Below are positions 18,989 through 28,320 of a stretch of 64,000 bases of DNA, in pieces (positions within the stretch are counted from its first letter, which is position 1; each line of letters starts with the position of its first letter). This DNA comes from Bermanella sp. WJH001 (lineage in GTDB: Bacteria > Pseudomonadota > Gammaproteobacteria > Pseudomonadales > Oceanobacteraceae), in NCBI RefSeq assembly GCF_030070105.1, contig NZ_JASJOO010000002.1, positions 62,001 to 126,000 on the forward strand, written 5' to 3'. The notes under the pieces were generated by a model. That model made no database searches, had not been told where the DNA came from, and was given only the letters and a program-made list of their open reading frames with translations. Made by a program: the position numbers and the translations under genes.

Positions 18989-19183
18989 TTATACCGGAAG
19001 TCGATGTACACCAGCTACACCTGAGTAGCCGTCCCAATGATCAGCTCGACCTTCACGCCAGCCACTCATCCAATTAAAGTGGGCAGTGCCTTCTGGGCAT
19101 AGGTCTTTAGATCGACCTTGTACGCCTGCCATGTAGCCTTTTTGGAATGCTCGGCGATCCATATCACGCTTCTGTCTTCTCAT
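18989..19183 (-). CDS. rmf: Ribosome modulation factor
   Basis: 64 residues from the ATG at 19183, which has AGAGG nine bases upstream; a longer in-frame start at 19228 adds 15 residues not seen in the family. MRRQKRDMDRRAFQKGYMAG, then GRSKDLCP and GWREGRAD, match E. coli Rmf (55 residues). Rmf binds 70S ribosomes in stationary phase or starvation and drives dimerisation into inactive 100S particles. The C-terminus is about 12 residues longer than the E. coli protein. The pyrD-rmf-rlmL order is as I recall it in Pseudomonas aeruginosa. Confidence 0.93.
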   Translation of the reverse strand: MRRQKRDMDRRAFQKGYMAGVQGRSKDLCPEGTAHFNWMSGWREGRADHWDGYSGVAGVHRLPV

Positions 19184-19443
19184 ACGTCGTTGCCTCTGTT
19201 TGAAAATCTTTGAACCTGTATTAGGCACTGAAAACCGCCTAACACAGAACTCAGTATGGATAGGTTACAGCCCTGTGTTAATGATTTAATTGTTCTTTAA
19301 ATTATTTTACTTAGATCTATAGGTTATTAATGTCTAAGTGGTTGATCTGTAAACTGTTTTAAATTACACAAATATCGCCAGTGTGGAGCAGATGCTCTTA
19401 ACTTAATGGCAAAGCCCAAATTAGAAAAAAAGTTGATGCCAGC

Positions 19444-21651
19444 ATGAATGAAACCGAACAACAGCCAATGGTGCTCACTTGCCCAAAGGGGCTTGAGTCA
19501 TTATTAGCGCAAGAAATCACAGATCTTGGTGCTCAGAACGTCAAAATTGGTGTGGCATTTGTAAGCTGCGAGCCTGACCATGTGCTTGGTTATAAAATCT
19601 GTTTATGGTCCCGCTTGGCCAGTCGTGTGCTGTACCCATTGGCGCATTTTCCGGTGGCCAATGCAGACGACATGTACAAGCAGCTGCTTGAAATCAACTG
19701 GTTAGAGCACTTAAGTGACCGCCAAACCTTTCGTGTGTATTTCTCGGGTACCAATGACGATATTCGCAATACACATTTTGGTGCATTAAAAGTAAAAGAT
19801 GCTGTGTGTGATTATTTTCGAGATAAGACGGGCACCCGCCCTGATATCTCAGATCAACCGGATATCAGTATTCATGTGCGTTTGAGTCGTGATTCGGTGT
19901 CGGTTTCGTTGGATATGGCCGGTGAGTCATTACACCGTCGTGGTTATCGTCAAAGCCAAGGTGTGGCGCCACTGCGTGAAAACTTAGCCGCTGCCTTGTT
20001 GGTGCGTGCAGGCTGGCCAGAATTAATGAAACAAGAAGACGGCGCTTTGTTAGACCCAATGTGTGGCTCAGGTACGTTATTAATTGAAGCCGCATTAATG
20101 GCCGCAGACATTGCACCTGGGTTATTGCGCAATAGTTTTGCATTTGAGAAATGGAAAAATTACCAGCCAGAAAAATGGCGTGAAATAAAAGCCGATGCCC
20201 AAGCCCGCAAGCTGGCGGCCCAAGAGTCAGAAGCCGAGCTTACTCTTATTGGTTATGACATGGACGAGGCGGTTTTAAATAAAGCCCGTGACAATGCTCG
20301 TCGTGCTGGAGTGATGCACTTTATTCACTTCAAACAACAAACCTTAAATGAATTGCATAAAGAAAAGGGCTTGCCTGAAACGGGCCTTGTGTTATCGAAC
20401 CCACCTTATGGTGAACGTTTAAGTGATGAGGTGGCCATTGGTTCGTTGTATAGCGCGTTTGGACGTTTGGTAAAGCAACATTTTGCAAATTGGACGCTAG
20501 CGATTTTTACGGGTAACCCAGGGCAGGCTTACCAATTTAAAATGCGAGCCCATAAACAATATCAATTTTTTAATGGGGCCATTTCGTCAAAACTGTTTTT
20601 GTACAGTATTTCGCAAGGCTCAAGTGATAAGGCTCAAGCGCAAGCGCAATTAGAAGAAACCAAACCTAATACCGCAGCTGAATACGAAGCGGCCACCTTG
20701 GGTGAAGGTGCGCAGATGATTTGTAATCGTTTGCAAAAGAATTTGAAAAAAATCAAATCGTGGGTGAAAAAACAAAACACCAATTGTTATCGCCTCTATG
20801 ATGCAGATATGCCGGAATATGCGGTTGCCATTGATGTGTATGACAAGTGGGTGCACATTCAAGAGTACGCGCCGCCTAAATCCGTTGATCCAGAAAAAGC
20901 AGAAAACCGTTTGCGTGATGTGTTAGATGCCGTGCCGGTTGCCCTCAAGATTGATCGCAGCCAGGTGGTGCTTAAACAGCGAATGGTGCAAAAGGGCAAA
21001 CGCCAATACGAAAAACAAGACAAACAAGAGCAATTCTTTGAAGTGCAAGAAGGGGATTGTCGTTTTTACATTAACCTGAAAGATTATCTCGATAGCGGTT
21101 TATTTTTAGATCACAGACCTATTCGTACCGATATTGGTAAGTGGGCTAAAAACAAAGACTTTTTGAATTTGTTCAGTTATACCTGCGCCGCCAGTGTGCA
21201 TGCGGCTGTAGGTGGCGCACGTTCAACCACTAGTGTGGATATGTCACACACTTACCTTAACTGGGGTCGTAAAAACCTAGCGCTCAATGGGTTGGCTGAT
21301 ACACATCATGAGTTTGTGCAGGCTGATTGTGTTGCGTGGTTGGAAGAGGCTCAAAGCGGTAAAGATCGTTACGATTTAATATTCATGGACCCACCAAGCT
21401 TCTCCAATTCAAAGCGTATGCTCGATATTTTTGATGTACAGCGTGATCATGTGAAGCTCATTACCCTCGCCATGGGCTTGCTGCGCCCAGGTGGTACATT
21501 GGTGTTCTCAAATAACCTGAGGCGCTTCAAATTGGAGCATGATGCACTAAAGCAGTTCACAATTGGCGATATTAGTGCACAAAGTATTCCTCAGGATTTT
21601 GCACGTAATCAAAAAATCCATCAGTGTTTTTTAATTAAAAACCCTTCCTAG
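19444..21651 (+). CDS. rlmL: 23S rRNA G2445/G2069 methyltransferase RlmKL
   Basis: 735 residues, the fused form containing both activities. A THUMP RNA-binding domain occupies about residues 45-155. The RlmL methyltransferase follows, with SAM motif DPMCGSGTLL near residue 204 and catalytic NPPYGERL near residue 320 (m2G2445). The RlmK half contains the DYLDSGLFLDHRPIR segment near residue 548 and DPPSFSNSKRM near residue 650 (m7G2069). It modifies the peptidyl-transferase region of 23S rRNA during ribosome assembly. The ribosome binding site is weak, and 215 bases of apparently empty sequence separate it from the annotated rmf frame. Confidence 0.96.
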   Translation: MNETEQQPMVLTCPKGLESLLAQEITDLGAQNVKIGVAFVSCEPDHVLGYKICLWSRLASRVLYPLAHFPVANADDMYKQLLEINWLEHLSDRQTFRVYFSGTNDDIRNTHFGALKVKDAVCDYFRDKTGTRPDISDQPDISIHVRLSRDSVSVSLDMAGESLHRRGYRQSQGVAPLRENLAAALLVRAGWPELMKQEDGALLDPMCGSGTLLIEAALMAADIAPGLLRNSFAFEKWKNYQPEKWREIKADAQARKLAAQESEAELTLIGYDMDEAVLNKARDNARRAGVMHFIHFKQQTLNELHKEKGLPETGLVLSNPPYGERLSDEVAIGSLYSAFGRLVKQHFANWTLAIFTGNPGQAYQFKMRAHKQYQFFNGAISSKLFLYSISQGSSDKAQAQAQLEETKPNTAAEYEAATLGEGAQMICNRLQKNLKKIKSWVKKQNTNCYRLYDADMPEYAVAIDVYDKWVHIQEYAPPKSVDPEKAENRLRDVLDAVPVALKIDRSQVVLKQRMVQKGKRQYEKQDKQEQFFEVQEGDCRFYINLKDYLDSGLFLDHRPIRTDIGKWAKNKDFLNLFSYTCAASVHAAVGGARSTTSVDMSHTYLNWGRKNLALNGLADTHHEFVQADCVAWLEEAQSGKDRYDLIFMDPPSFSNSKRMLDIFDVQRDHVKLITLAMGLLRPGGTLVFSNNLRRFKLEHDALKQFTIGDISAQSIPQDFARNQKIHQCFLIKNPS

Positions 21652-21728
21652 TTCCCATAAAAACTGGGTAGACGTAATTGTTTGCCCAGTCATCGCTCAC
21701 TATAACCTTTCATATTTGCATTAAAATG

Positions 21729-21752
21729 ATGCACTTGGCACGCTAAGTGCAT
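21729..21752 (+). promoter_or_regulatory. Sigma-54 promoter of amt, overlapped by a perfect dyad
   Basis: TGGCACG at 21736-21742 is followed after four bases by GTGCA, placing GG and GC exactly ten bases apart as required for -24/-12 recognition by RpoN. The same stretch is a perfect inverted repeat, ATGCACTT-N8-AAGTGCAT. The predicted transcription start is near 21762, giving a leader of about 114 bases. Nitrogen control of amt through NtrC/RpoN is well established in related bacteria. Confidence 0.7.
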
Positions 21753-21819
21753 TAATTTGACCCATTATTAAGCGGTGAACTAAGCAAATAAGCTTTAATC
21801 ACTATTAACTATAAGACGA

Positions 21820-21855
21820 CACCTTATGAGTAATGGCTCTTGCTTACATAAGGTG
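21820..21855 (+). promoter_or_regulatory. Leader hairpin upstream of amt
   Basis: CACCTTATG and CATAAGGTG form a perfect 9-bp stem around an 18-base loop, ending about 20 bases before the GTG start of amt and just before the AGAGGGGA ribosome binding site. No T-run follows, so it is a leader structure rather than a terminator. Its role is unknown. Confidence 0.45.
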
Positions 21856-21875
21856 CACAAAAAGAGGGGATTGTT

Positions 21876-23087
21876 GTGGAAAACATCAACAGTGCTGTAG
21901 AAACCCTGGTTAGCAGCTCAAACACATTCTTTATTTTATTGGGCGCCATCATGGTGTTCTTCATGCACGCCGGTTTCGCATTCTTAGAAGTGGGTACCGT
22001 GCGTCATAAAAACCAAGTAAATGCCTTGGTTAAAATCATTACGGATTTTGCAGTATCCACCATTGCTTACTTCTTTGTGGGTTACACCGTTGCGTATGGT
22101 GCAGATTTCTTTGCCAATGCTAACGAGTTATCACAAACCAATGGTTATGAGCTGGTTAAATTCTTTTTCTTATTAACGTTTGCTGCTGCTATTCCAGCCA
22201 TTGTGTCTGGTGGTATTGCTGAGCGTGCGAAATTTTACCCATTCTTAATTGCTTCTGCTTTGATCGTGGGCTTGGTTTACCCATTCTTTGAAGGCTTAAT
22301 TTGGAATGGTAACTTTGGTTATCAAGACTGGTTAGAAGCAACCTTTGGTGCGCAGTTCCATGACTTTGCAGGCTCAATCGTTGTACACGGTATGGGTGGT
22401 TGGATCGCACTGGCAGCCATTTTATTATTGGGCGCGCGTACTGGTCGTTACCGTGAAGGTCGTCCTGTTGCGTTTGCACCATCAAGCATTCCTTTCTTAG
22501 CACTAGGTGCTTGGATTCTAACCGTAGGCTGGTTTGGTTTTAACGTGATGTCTGCGCAAACCATGGATGGCATCAGTGGTTTAGTTGCAGTTAACTCATT
22601 AATGGCCATGGTTGGCGGTACATTGGTGGCCATGTTAATGGGTAAAAATGACCCAGGTTTCATTCATAACGGCCCACTGGCTGGCTTAGTTGCAGTGTGT
22701 GCGGGTTCTGATTTATTCCACCCAATGGGTGCATTAGTGGTGGGTGGTGTTGCCGGTGCGTTGTTCGTTTATACCTTCACCTTGTTCCAAAACAAATTCC
22801 CACGCATTGATGACGTGTTAGGTGTTTGGCCGTTACATGGTCTATGTGGTCTTTGGGGTGGTATTGCTGCGGGTATCTTTGGTCTAGAGTCTTTAGGTGG
22901 TATGGGCGGTGTAACCTTTATGTCACAGCTTGTAGGTTCACTAAGCGGTGTAGCCGTTGCCTTGATCGGTGGTTTTGCGGTTTATGGTTTAGTGGGTGCC
23001 ATTGCTGGCCTGCGCTTATCGCAAGAAGAAGAGTACAACGGTGCGGATTTATCAATCCATAAAATAGCATCAACTTCAGATGATTAA
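21876..23087 (+). CDS. amt: Ammonium transporter Amt
   Basis: 403 residues with about eleven hydrophobic helices. The two pore histidines of Amt/MEP/Rh channels can be placed in VVHGMGG (near residue 170) and LHGLCGLWGG (near residue 320), with the conserved Asp in FHDFAGS just before the first. It conducts ammonium across the inner membrane. The start is GTG after AGAGGGGA. A sigma-54 promoter lies upstream and a strong terminator downstream, so it appears monocistronic; no glnK is adjacent, unlike the common glnK-amtB arrangement. Confidence 0.95.
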   Translation: MENINSAVETLVSSSNTFFILLGAIMVFFMHAGFAFLEVGTVRHKNQVNALVKIITDFAVSTIAYFFVGYTVAYGADFFANANELSQTNGYELVKFFFLLTFAAAIPAIVSGGIAERAKFYPFLIASALIVGLVYPFFEGLIWNGNFGYQDWLEATFGAQFHDFAGSIVVHGMGGWIALAAILLLGARTGRYREGRPVAFAPSSIPFLALGAWILTVGWFGFNVMSAQTMDGISGLVAVNSLMAMVGGTLVAMLMGKNDPGFIHNGPLAGLVAVCAGSDLFHPMGALVVGGVAGALFVYTFTLFQNKFPRIDDVLGVWPLHGLCGLWGGIAAGIFGLESLGGMGGVTFMSQLVGSLSGVAVALIGGFAVYGLVGAIAGLRLSQEEEYNGADLSIHKIASTSDD

Positions 23088-23125
23088 TCACACGCTGATT
23101 AATGTCTAAAGTGAAAACTAAAAAG

Positions 23126-23155
23126 CGCTTACTTCGGTAAGCGTTTTTTTTTTTT
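23126..23155 (+). terminator. Rho-independent terminator after amt
   Basis: CGCTTAC-TTCG-GTAAGCG, a 7-bp stem on a stable UUCG tetraloop, is followed by a run of twelve T. It lies 38 bases past the amt stop codon. Confidence 0.93.
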
Positions 23156-23304
23156 AGTATTAAAAATTCTAACTGCTTTATTCGTATAATGAGTTTGTAT
23201 CTTAAGTTTTTATTCTACTATACTAAAATTGCCTTCATTAAAGCTTAGCTAGGTTGTCAAGATTGAAGTGTATCCATCGTGTATTTTAATTATGGAGATA
23301 GCTT

Positions 23305-26300
23305 ATGCGCTTGATAACCCTCATCTTAATAATCACTTCTTTTCTCATACCCATAGAGGCTTATGCCGGTAGTAACCCTTGTACATCTATATCGGGTAGT
23401 TATGTAAACGGTTACACAGGAGATTGCTTAGCCGCAGGTGGCGGTTTTGATTCAATAGACATTCAGGTGTCTAAACCTAAAGTAAACTTGGTTATGGATG
23501 GTGATATTAGTGCCAGTACTGACCCATCAGGTTTTTTGTATTTCTGGCGTGATATTACTTTTACGGGCGTGGGAAGTGCGAAATCTGATATTGAAATTGA
23601 AGCGGTTAGTCCGATCACATTTCAACCAAATGGTACATTAGTAAAGCTCAATACTCAGTTACTCACATTAGATAATGTGTATTACGATAATAATGTGAAC
23701 TTGCAGTTTAGTGGTACGGATAACAAAATAACGTTTAAAAATAGTAGTACTTTTTTTCAAAATCGAGGCGCTACTAGTTTTATATCAACCGCGCCTATGA
23801 CGTTTCACTCTGAAAGCGGTAATAATGAATTTATTGGTTGGAGTGGATCAAATGTGGCCAGTGATACTACATTTACAATTGATGCTGCTAGTCGCCTGAC
23901 GTTTGATAATGTTACCAATAATTCTTCTGATCGCTCTATAGCAGGTGCTACCAAGTTTAATGGTGATTCATTTGCTGACATAAATGGTGTTTTAGAATTT
24001 AAATACAGTAATATTAATTTTGTTAATGGAATATTTGATGTAAATAATTCTGGTGAGTTGGTAGCAGATTACAGCTCTTTTATTTATCTTGATCAGTTAA
24101 ATGTTAACAGTGGTGGCAAGGTGACGGTGTCATCTAATGCAAACTTAACAGTGAATGATACCATTAACCTAAGTAGTGGTACGTTAGATCTTCCTTTTAC
24201 CGGAAAACTTAATGCTGGGATTATCAATGTTGATGGTAATAGCACTATTTCCGGTTCAACGGGAACATCAACAATTGATACTCAGGTACTGCAAGGCGGT
24301 AGTGGCGATACTTTGCAGGTTAATGGCATTAATCAGTTTGATACCGATACATTGATATTGGCAAATGGCTTTACTATTAATACCAATAAAGGAGATTTAC
24401 GGGTTAAAGGTGACTTAGTGTTGTCCGGAGGGACATTAAACATTACAGCTGGTGCGACCTTTAACTTATTTGGCGAAACCAAAGGCAGTTCTGGGGTAAT
24501 CACTGTAAACGCTTCGAACATTTCATTGGGCGAAAATGCCGTTTTTAATTTAGCCGATAGCAGCTTGTCACTTTCAAACAATGCCTCCATGGGGATTTCG
24601 GGTGAGCTTTATACCGGTTCAAATTTAACGTTATCAACGGATGCAAATAGTACAGTCAGTGTAATTGGTGACTCATCCTCTGGGTTTGACGGTATCCTGA
24701 GTCCTGGTGATCAGTCAACATCTGCTACTTCTGATGTTATAGGAACGTTAACCACAGACTCAAAAATCCGTTTTACGGGATTCTTTGATGTGCAGGGCTC
24801 ATTTTCTGCAGAAGGTGCTCAGGATTTGCTTGATACTGGCAGTTTTGATGGGGGTTATTACCTTGCGGATTTACGCTTAAATGGTAGCACGCCAGAAAAC
24901 GATCAAATTTTATATGGGGATGGAGATGTCAACTTGTCCGCCATGAAAGCCCTTAAAATTCGAGTACATGGCAGCCCCACAGCGGCTTCCCTTGATGGCA
25001 AAGAGTTTACGGTATTAGCTGCGCAAAATGGCACGAAAACTGGTCAAATTATTTTTAATGGTCAAGAGTTAGATCTTGAAGAAGACTCAGGGATTCCTGT
25101 ATTGATTGATTTTTTTGCAGTGGATAATCAAACCAATGGCAAAGAAGATATCACCTTGGTTGCTGAAGAGCAGTTACCAATCACCTTAAAAAAACATACC
25201 TCGGTTGATGGCAAGCGTAACCGCGAAGAAGTTGCAGCACTATTGCCGACTACCGCCGTTACACCCACGGATCCAGCTGTGCCGGCGCAAACGCCAGACC
25301 AACAGCAAGCACAACAAAATGTTTATGATGGTTTGCAAAACACCACAAATGGCCAAGTGGGTGGCAGCTTTAATAGCATTCACCCTGAGGCCATTTCATC
25401 CAATATGACCATTCAAATAGAGCAAGCAGATCATTTACTGAATACGCTTTTATCCATCAGTTCTTCACATTTAGCTAAAACCAATGAAGCAGATGTGACA
25501 CCATCAAGCTTTATAGGAGGTGCTGAATTTAATGGTAATGGTCTTTGGAGCCAAGTGAATTATACCGATGGTCACGTGGATGGGCAGGGTGACTTAGGCG
25601 GTTTTAATTATTATTTAAGCAGTACTGTGATTGGTGGCCAGTTAATTGGTGCGGATAATTATGGGGCTGGTGCTTTTTTTGGCTATTCAAAACAAGTCAT
25701 GCACGAACATGATGACTCGGATATGAACTTTAATACAGACGCTTATCTGTTAGGTGTTTACGGCAATATGGATATTAGTGAGCAAATAAAAGTGAACTGG
25801 GCGTTTGGTCATGGCTTTTTAAATACAAGCTCGAGTCGAGTTACGTATCTTGGCAGCATTAATGAAACAGCAAAAGCGGATTACGACAGCCAATTAAACT
25901 TTTTAGGTGCCCGTGCCAGTTACGAAAAAGAGTTGCATAAGCATACCCAAGGAATTCTTTTTGCCGGTGTTGCCTATTTACGTAATCAACAAGACGCTTT
26001 TAAAGAAACCCAGGCGACTAACTTGGGGTTAAGTCTTGATAGCACGACTGCGCATTCCAGTATTTTATCACTTGGTGGCCAGCTGAAACGTATAGTCAAT
26101 GCAGGTACGCAAGATCATCTAGCAGTTGGCTTGCGCTATGACTTTGATATGCAAGCCGATAGTAATGCGGAGCATGACGTAAAAGCGGCATTTAATTTCT
26201 CACCCACGAATAAACAATCGTTTGTCGGGCAAAACAGAGGGGCGCATTCTTTTACGCTTGATGCGGCCGCTGAACATGCCATAAAGGCGGATTTATTGGT

Positions 26301-26379
26301 GAGTTTAAATGCCAGTTACACTCATTCTAACCATGGTTATGAGTCTGCTGGTGGACTTATGTTAGATTGGTTGTGGTAA
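23305..26379 (+). CDS. Autotransporter (type V secretion) outer-membrane protein
   Basis: 1,024 residues. A signal peptide (residues 1-21, ending AYA) leads into a long Ser/Thr/Asn/Asp/Gly-rich passenger of about 690 residues. Its repeated short beta segments (DGDIS, NSGELVADY, LNVNSGGKVTV) suggest a beta-helix. A Pro/Gln-rich linker around residues 650-670 precedes the C-terminal translocator barrel (about 735-1024), which ends in the aromatic LDWLW typical of BAM-recognised barrels. No protease or known adhesin motif was seen in the passenger, so adhesion or biofilm function is only inferred. The gene is isolated and has GGAG before its ATG. Confidence 0.85.
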   Translation: MRLITLILIITSFLIPIEAYAGSNPCTSISGSYVNGYTGDCLAAGGGFDSIDIQVSKPKVNLVMDGDISASTDPSGFLYFWRDITFTGVGSAKSDIEIEAVSPITFQPNGTLVKLNTQLLTLDNVYYDNNVNLQFSGTDNKITFKNSSTFFQNRGATSFISTAPMTFHSESGNNEFIGWSGSNVASDTTFTIDAASRLTFDNVTNNSSDRSIAGATKFNGDSFADINGVLEFKYSNINFVNGIFDVNNSGELVADYSSFIYLDQLNVNSGGKVTVSSNANLTVNDTINLSSGTLDLPFTGKLNAGIINVDGNSTISGSTGTSTIDTQVLQGGSGDTLQVNGINQFDTDTLILANGFTINTNKGDLRVKGDLVLSGGTLNITAGATFNLFGETKGSSGVITVNASNISLGENAVFNLADSSLSLSNNASMGISGELYTGSNLTLSTDANSTVSVIGDSSSGFDGILSPGDQSTSATSDVIGTLTTDSKIRFTGFFDVQGSFSAEGAQDLLDTGSFDGGYYLADLRLNGSTPENDQILYGDGDVNLSAMKALKIRVHGSPTAASLDGKEFTVLAAQNGTKTGQIIFNGQELDLEEDSGIPVLIDFFAVDNQTNGKEDITLVAEEQLPITLKKHTSVDGKRNREEVAALLPTTAVTPTDPAVPAQTPDQQQAQQNVYDGLQNTTNGQVGGSFNSIHPEAISSNMTIQIEQADHLLNTLLSISSSHLAKTNEADVTPSSFIGGAEFNGNGLWSQVNYTDGHVDGQGDLGGFNYYLSSTVIGGQLIGADNYGAGAFFGYSKQVMHEHDDSDMNFNTDAYLLGVYGNMDISEQIKVNWAFGHGFLNTSSSRVTYLGSINETAKADYDSQLNFLGARASYEKELHKHTQGILFAGVAYLRNQQDAFKETQATNLGLSLDSTTAHSSILSLGGQLKRIVNAGTQDHLAVGLRYDFDMQADSNAEHDVKAAFNFSPTNKQSFVGQNRGAHSFTLDAAAEHAIKADLLVSLNASYTHSNHGYESAGGLMLDWLW

Positions 26380-26412
26380 TTTAAGCGGTTATTTTTCTCG
26401 TATCATCATTTA

Positions 26413-27318
26413 TCAATTTGTTGCTAATGAGGCATTGAGTGCATTAGCAATATAGTCAAAAACCCGTTTGATTCTGGGATTGGTTCTTAATTCTTGGTGG
26501 CACACCAACCAAACCGGCAGTTGCATGGCTGGGCCTAAGTCTGCAAATACCCGCACCAACTGTGTGTCGTGATCAATTAACCCTTCTGGAAAAAACATTA
26601 CCCCCAGATTTTCTTTGCACAACTCTAATTGCATCATTTGAAACGACGTCACCACTTTAAAATTATGGCTGTCTAGCTGCCAACCTTTTTGGTTGAGTAA
26701 ATCTGAAACTGCGTGGTTTCGTTCAAAGCCGATAATTTGAATATCATCTGCAATTGTACTTGGGGATAAAGCAGAAAATTGTTTTAAGTAATCCGTGGAG
26801 GCGTATAGCCAGATATTCTCGGTGCCGATTTTTTTTGCAATGAGATCAGGTTGTTCAGGTCGAAAATTACGAATGGCAATATCGGCTTCTCGGCGTTTTA
26901 AGTCGCTTGTTTCGTTAGTGACCACCACCTCAATTTCAATACCGGGTTCTTCGTGGCGCAGCTGTGCAATGATTTTAGGTAAGCGATATACCGCATCTAA
27001 TTGGCTAGCTGAAATAACGACAGAACCTTCTAATTGTTGCGAATGACCGCTGGCGGCCAATGAAAATAATTGAGCACCGTGGGCCATGGCTTTAGCATGC
27101 TCAAGGAGTTCCAATCCACTTTGTGTAAGCACCAAGCGTTGGCCAATCCGTTCAAAGAGGGTGAGTTGTAATTGGGATTCAAGGGCGGCTACTTGCCGGC
27201 TAAGCGTTGGCTGGGTTAGGCCAAGGGCTTTGGCGGCGGCTGATAGGGTGCCTTCTTCTGCGGTGACTAAAAAGGCCCGTGTATGGTTCCAATCAAATTG
27301 GATAGATGTCCAGTTCAT
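26413..27318 (-). CDS. LysR-family transcriptional regulator
   Basis: 301 residues. The N-terminal winged helix-turn-helix has the LysR signature FLVTAEEGTLSAAAKALGLTQPTLSRQVAALE at about residues 15-46 (interrupted here only by motif wording), followed by the usual two-lobed effector domain. Such proteins generally activate a divergent gene; here the divergent neighbour is a small NAD(P)-binding protein 94 bases away, its likely target. The effector is unknown. Its 3' end converges with the autotransporter gene, leaving only 33 bases between them. Confidence 0.92.
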   Translation of the reverse strand: MNWTSIQFDWNHTRAFLVTAEEGTLSAAAKALGLTQPTLSRQVAALESQLQLTLFERIGQRLVLTQSGLELLEHAKAMAHGAQLFSLAASGHSQQLEGSVVISASQLDAVYRLPKIIAQLRHEEPGIEIEVVVTNETSDLKRREADIAIRNFRPEQPDLIAKKIGTENIWLYASTDYLKQFSALSPSTIADDIQIIGFERNHAVSDLLNQKGWQLDSHNFKVVTSFQMMQLELCKENLGVMFFPEGLIDHDTQLVRVFADLGPAMQLPVWLVCHQELRTNPRIKRVFDYIANALNASLATN

Positions 27319-27412
27319 GCGTATTCGTATAGTAATTATGCTTAGTTAGGTAATTTATCTTTCATTTGTGCATAAGTATAGTCAGGCCATAACATCAGCG
27401 TGGAGCATTAAG

Positions 27413-28132
27413 ATGACAACATTGGTAGTAGGGGCAAGCGGCGCCACGGGCCGATTAGTGGTTAAACAGTTATTAGCGGCGGGGGAGTCAGTAAGGGTCA
27501 TCTTGCGCTCCATGGATGCATTGGATGAAAGCACAAGGCACCATTCTAATGTGCAGGTATTACAAGCGAGTCTGCTGGATTTAACTCATGCACAATTGGT
27601 GGAGCAATTACGTGACTGCACGGCCGTGGTGTCGTGTTTAGGTCATAACCTGACGTTTAAAGGTTTGTTTGGGCACCCTAGGCGTTTAGTGACACAAGCC
27701 GTCATGGCTTTGTGTCATGCCATTGAGGCACTGGCACCGCCTAAACCTGTTAAATTTATTTTAATGAACACATCCGGTAATCAAAATAAACAGGCAGGGG
27801 AGAGCATTAGCCTAAAAGAAAGCTGTGTGATTGGGTTGTTGAGATACCTACTGCCCCCTCATGTTGATAACGAACAAGCGGCGGCTTTTTTACAAAAGAC
27901 AATTGGATTGCATTCACCAATCATTCAATGGGTGGCGGTTCGCCCTGATGACTTAATTGATGAACCCAGTGTGACTGCCTATGTCACACACCCTTCACCC
28001 ATACGCAGCGCGATTTTTGATGCAGGTAAAACCTCGCGAATCAATGTGGCGCATTTTATGTCTCAACTGGTATTAGATGACGGGCTGAGCGATATATGGC
28101 AAGGTCAGATGCCGGTGATTTATAATACATGA
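27413..28132 (+). CDS. Atypical short-chain NAD(P)-binding oxidoreductase
   Basis: 239 residues from the ATG at 27413, which is preceded by GGAG; an in-frame start 45 bases upstream adds residues that do not fit the fold. It begins with the Rossmann motif VVGASGATGRLVVKQL (GxxGxxG). The SDR_a5/NmrA-like layout has no classical YxxxK, so either a reductase or a regulatory nucleotide sensor is possible. It is divergent from the LysR gene and probably controlled by it. It is not obviously cotranscribed with the downstream YdeI-like gene, since a hairpin terminator lies between them. Confidence 0.82.
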   Translation: MTTLVVGASGATGRLVVKQLLAAGESVRVILRSMDALDESTRHHSNVQVLQASLLDLTHAQLVEQLRDCTAVVSCLGHNLTFKGLFGHPRRLVTQAVMALCHAIEALAPPKPVKFILMNTSGNQNKQAGESISLKESCVIGLLRYLLPPHVDNEQAAAFLQKTIGLHSPIIQWVAVRPDDLIDEPSVTAYVTHPSPIRSAIFDAGKTSRINVAHFMSQLVLDDGLSDIWQGQMPVIYNT

Positions 28133-28230
28133 GTATCAAAATATTTACGGGTTGTTAGGTCGAATGAATGGTTTAAGCGTACGTTTTCTTGAGCGCTTGT
28201 AGCAAATTTACAGTTACAGTGTGAATAAAC

Positions 28231-28293
28231 AGCCGCTGGTTAATTTAACTTGAAAATAGACCCAAATGGATACCCAGCGGCTATCCATTTTTT
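28231..28293 (+). promoter_or_regulatory. Terminator hairpin with loop complementary to an upstream 9-mer (candidate attenuator or pseudoknot)
   Basis: AAATGGATA (28264-28272) and TATCCATTT (28282-28290) form a terminator-like hairpin ending in six T. Its 9-base loop plus one base, CCAGCGGCT (28274-28282), is perfectly complementary to AGCCGCTGG at 28231-28239. Pairing of the two could form an H-type pseudoknot or an alternative fold. The YdeI-like gene starts 27 bases after the T-run, so the element could act as a leader attenuator, or simply terminate the preceding gene. Confidence 0.5.
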
Positions 28294-28320
28294 ACCCCAG
28301 AATTAAACGAGTCTTACCCC

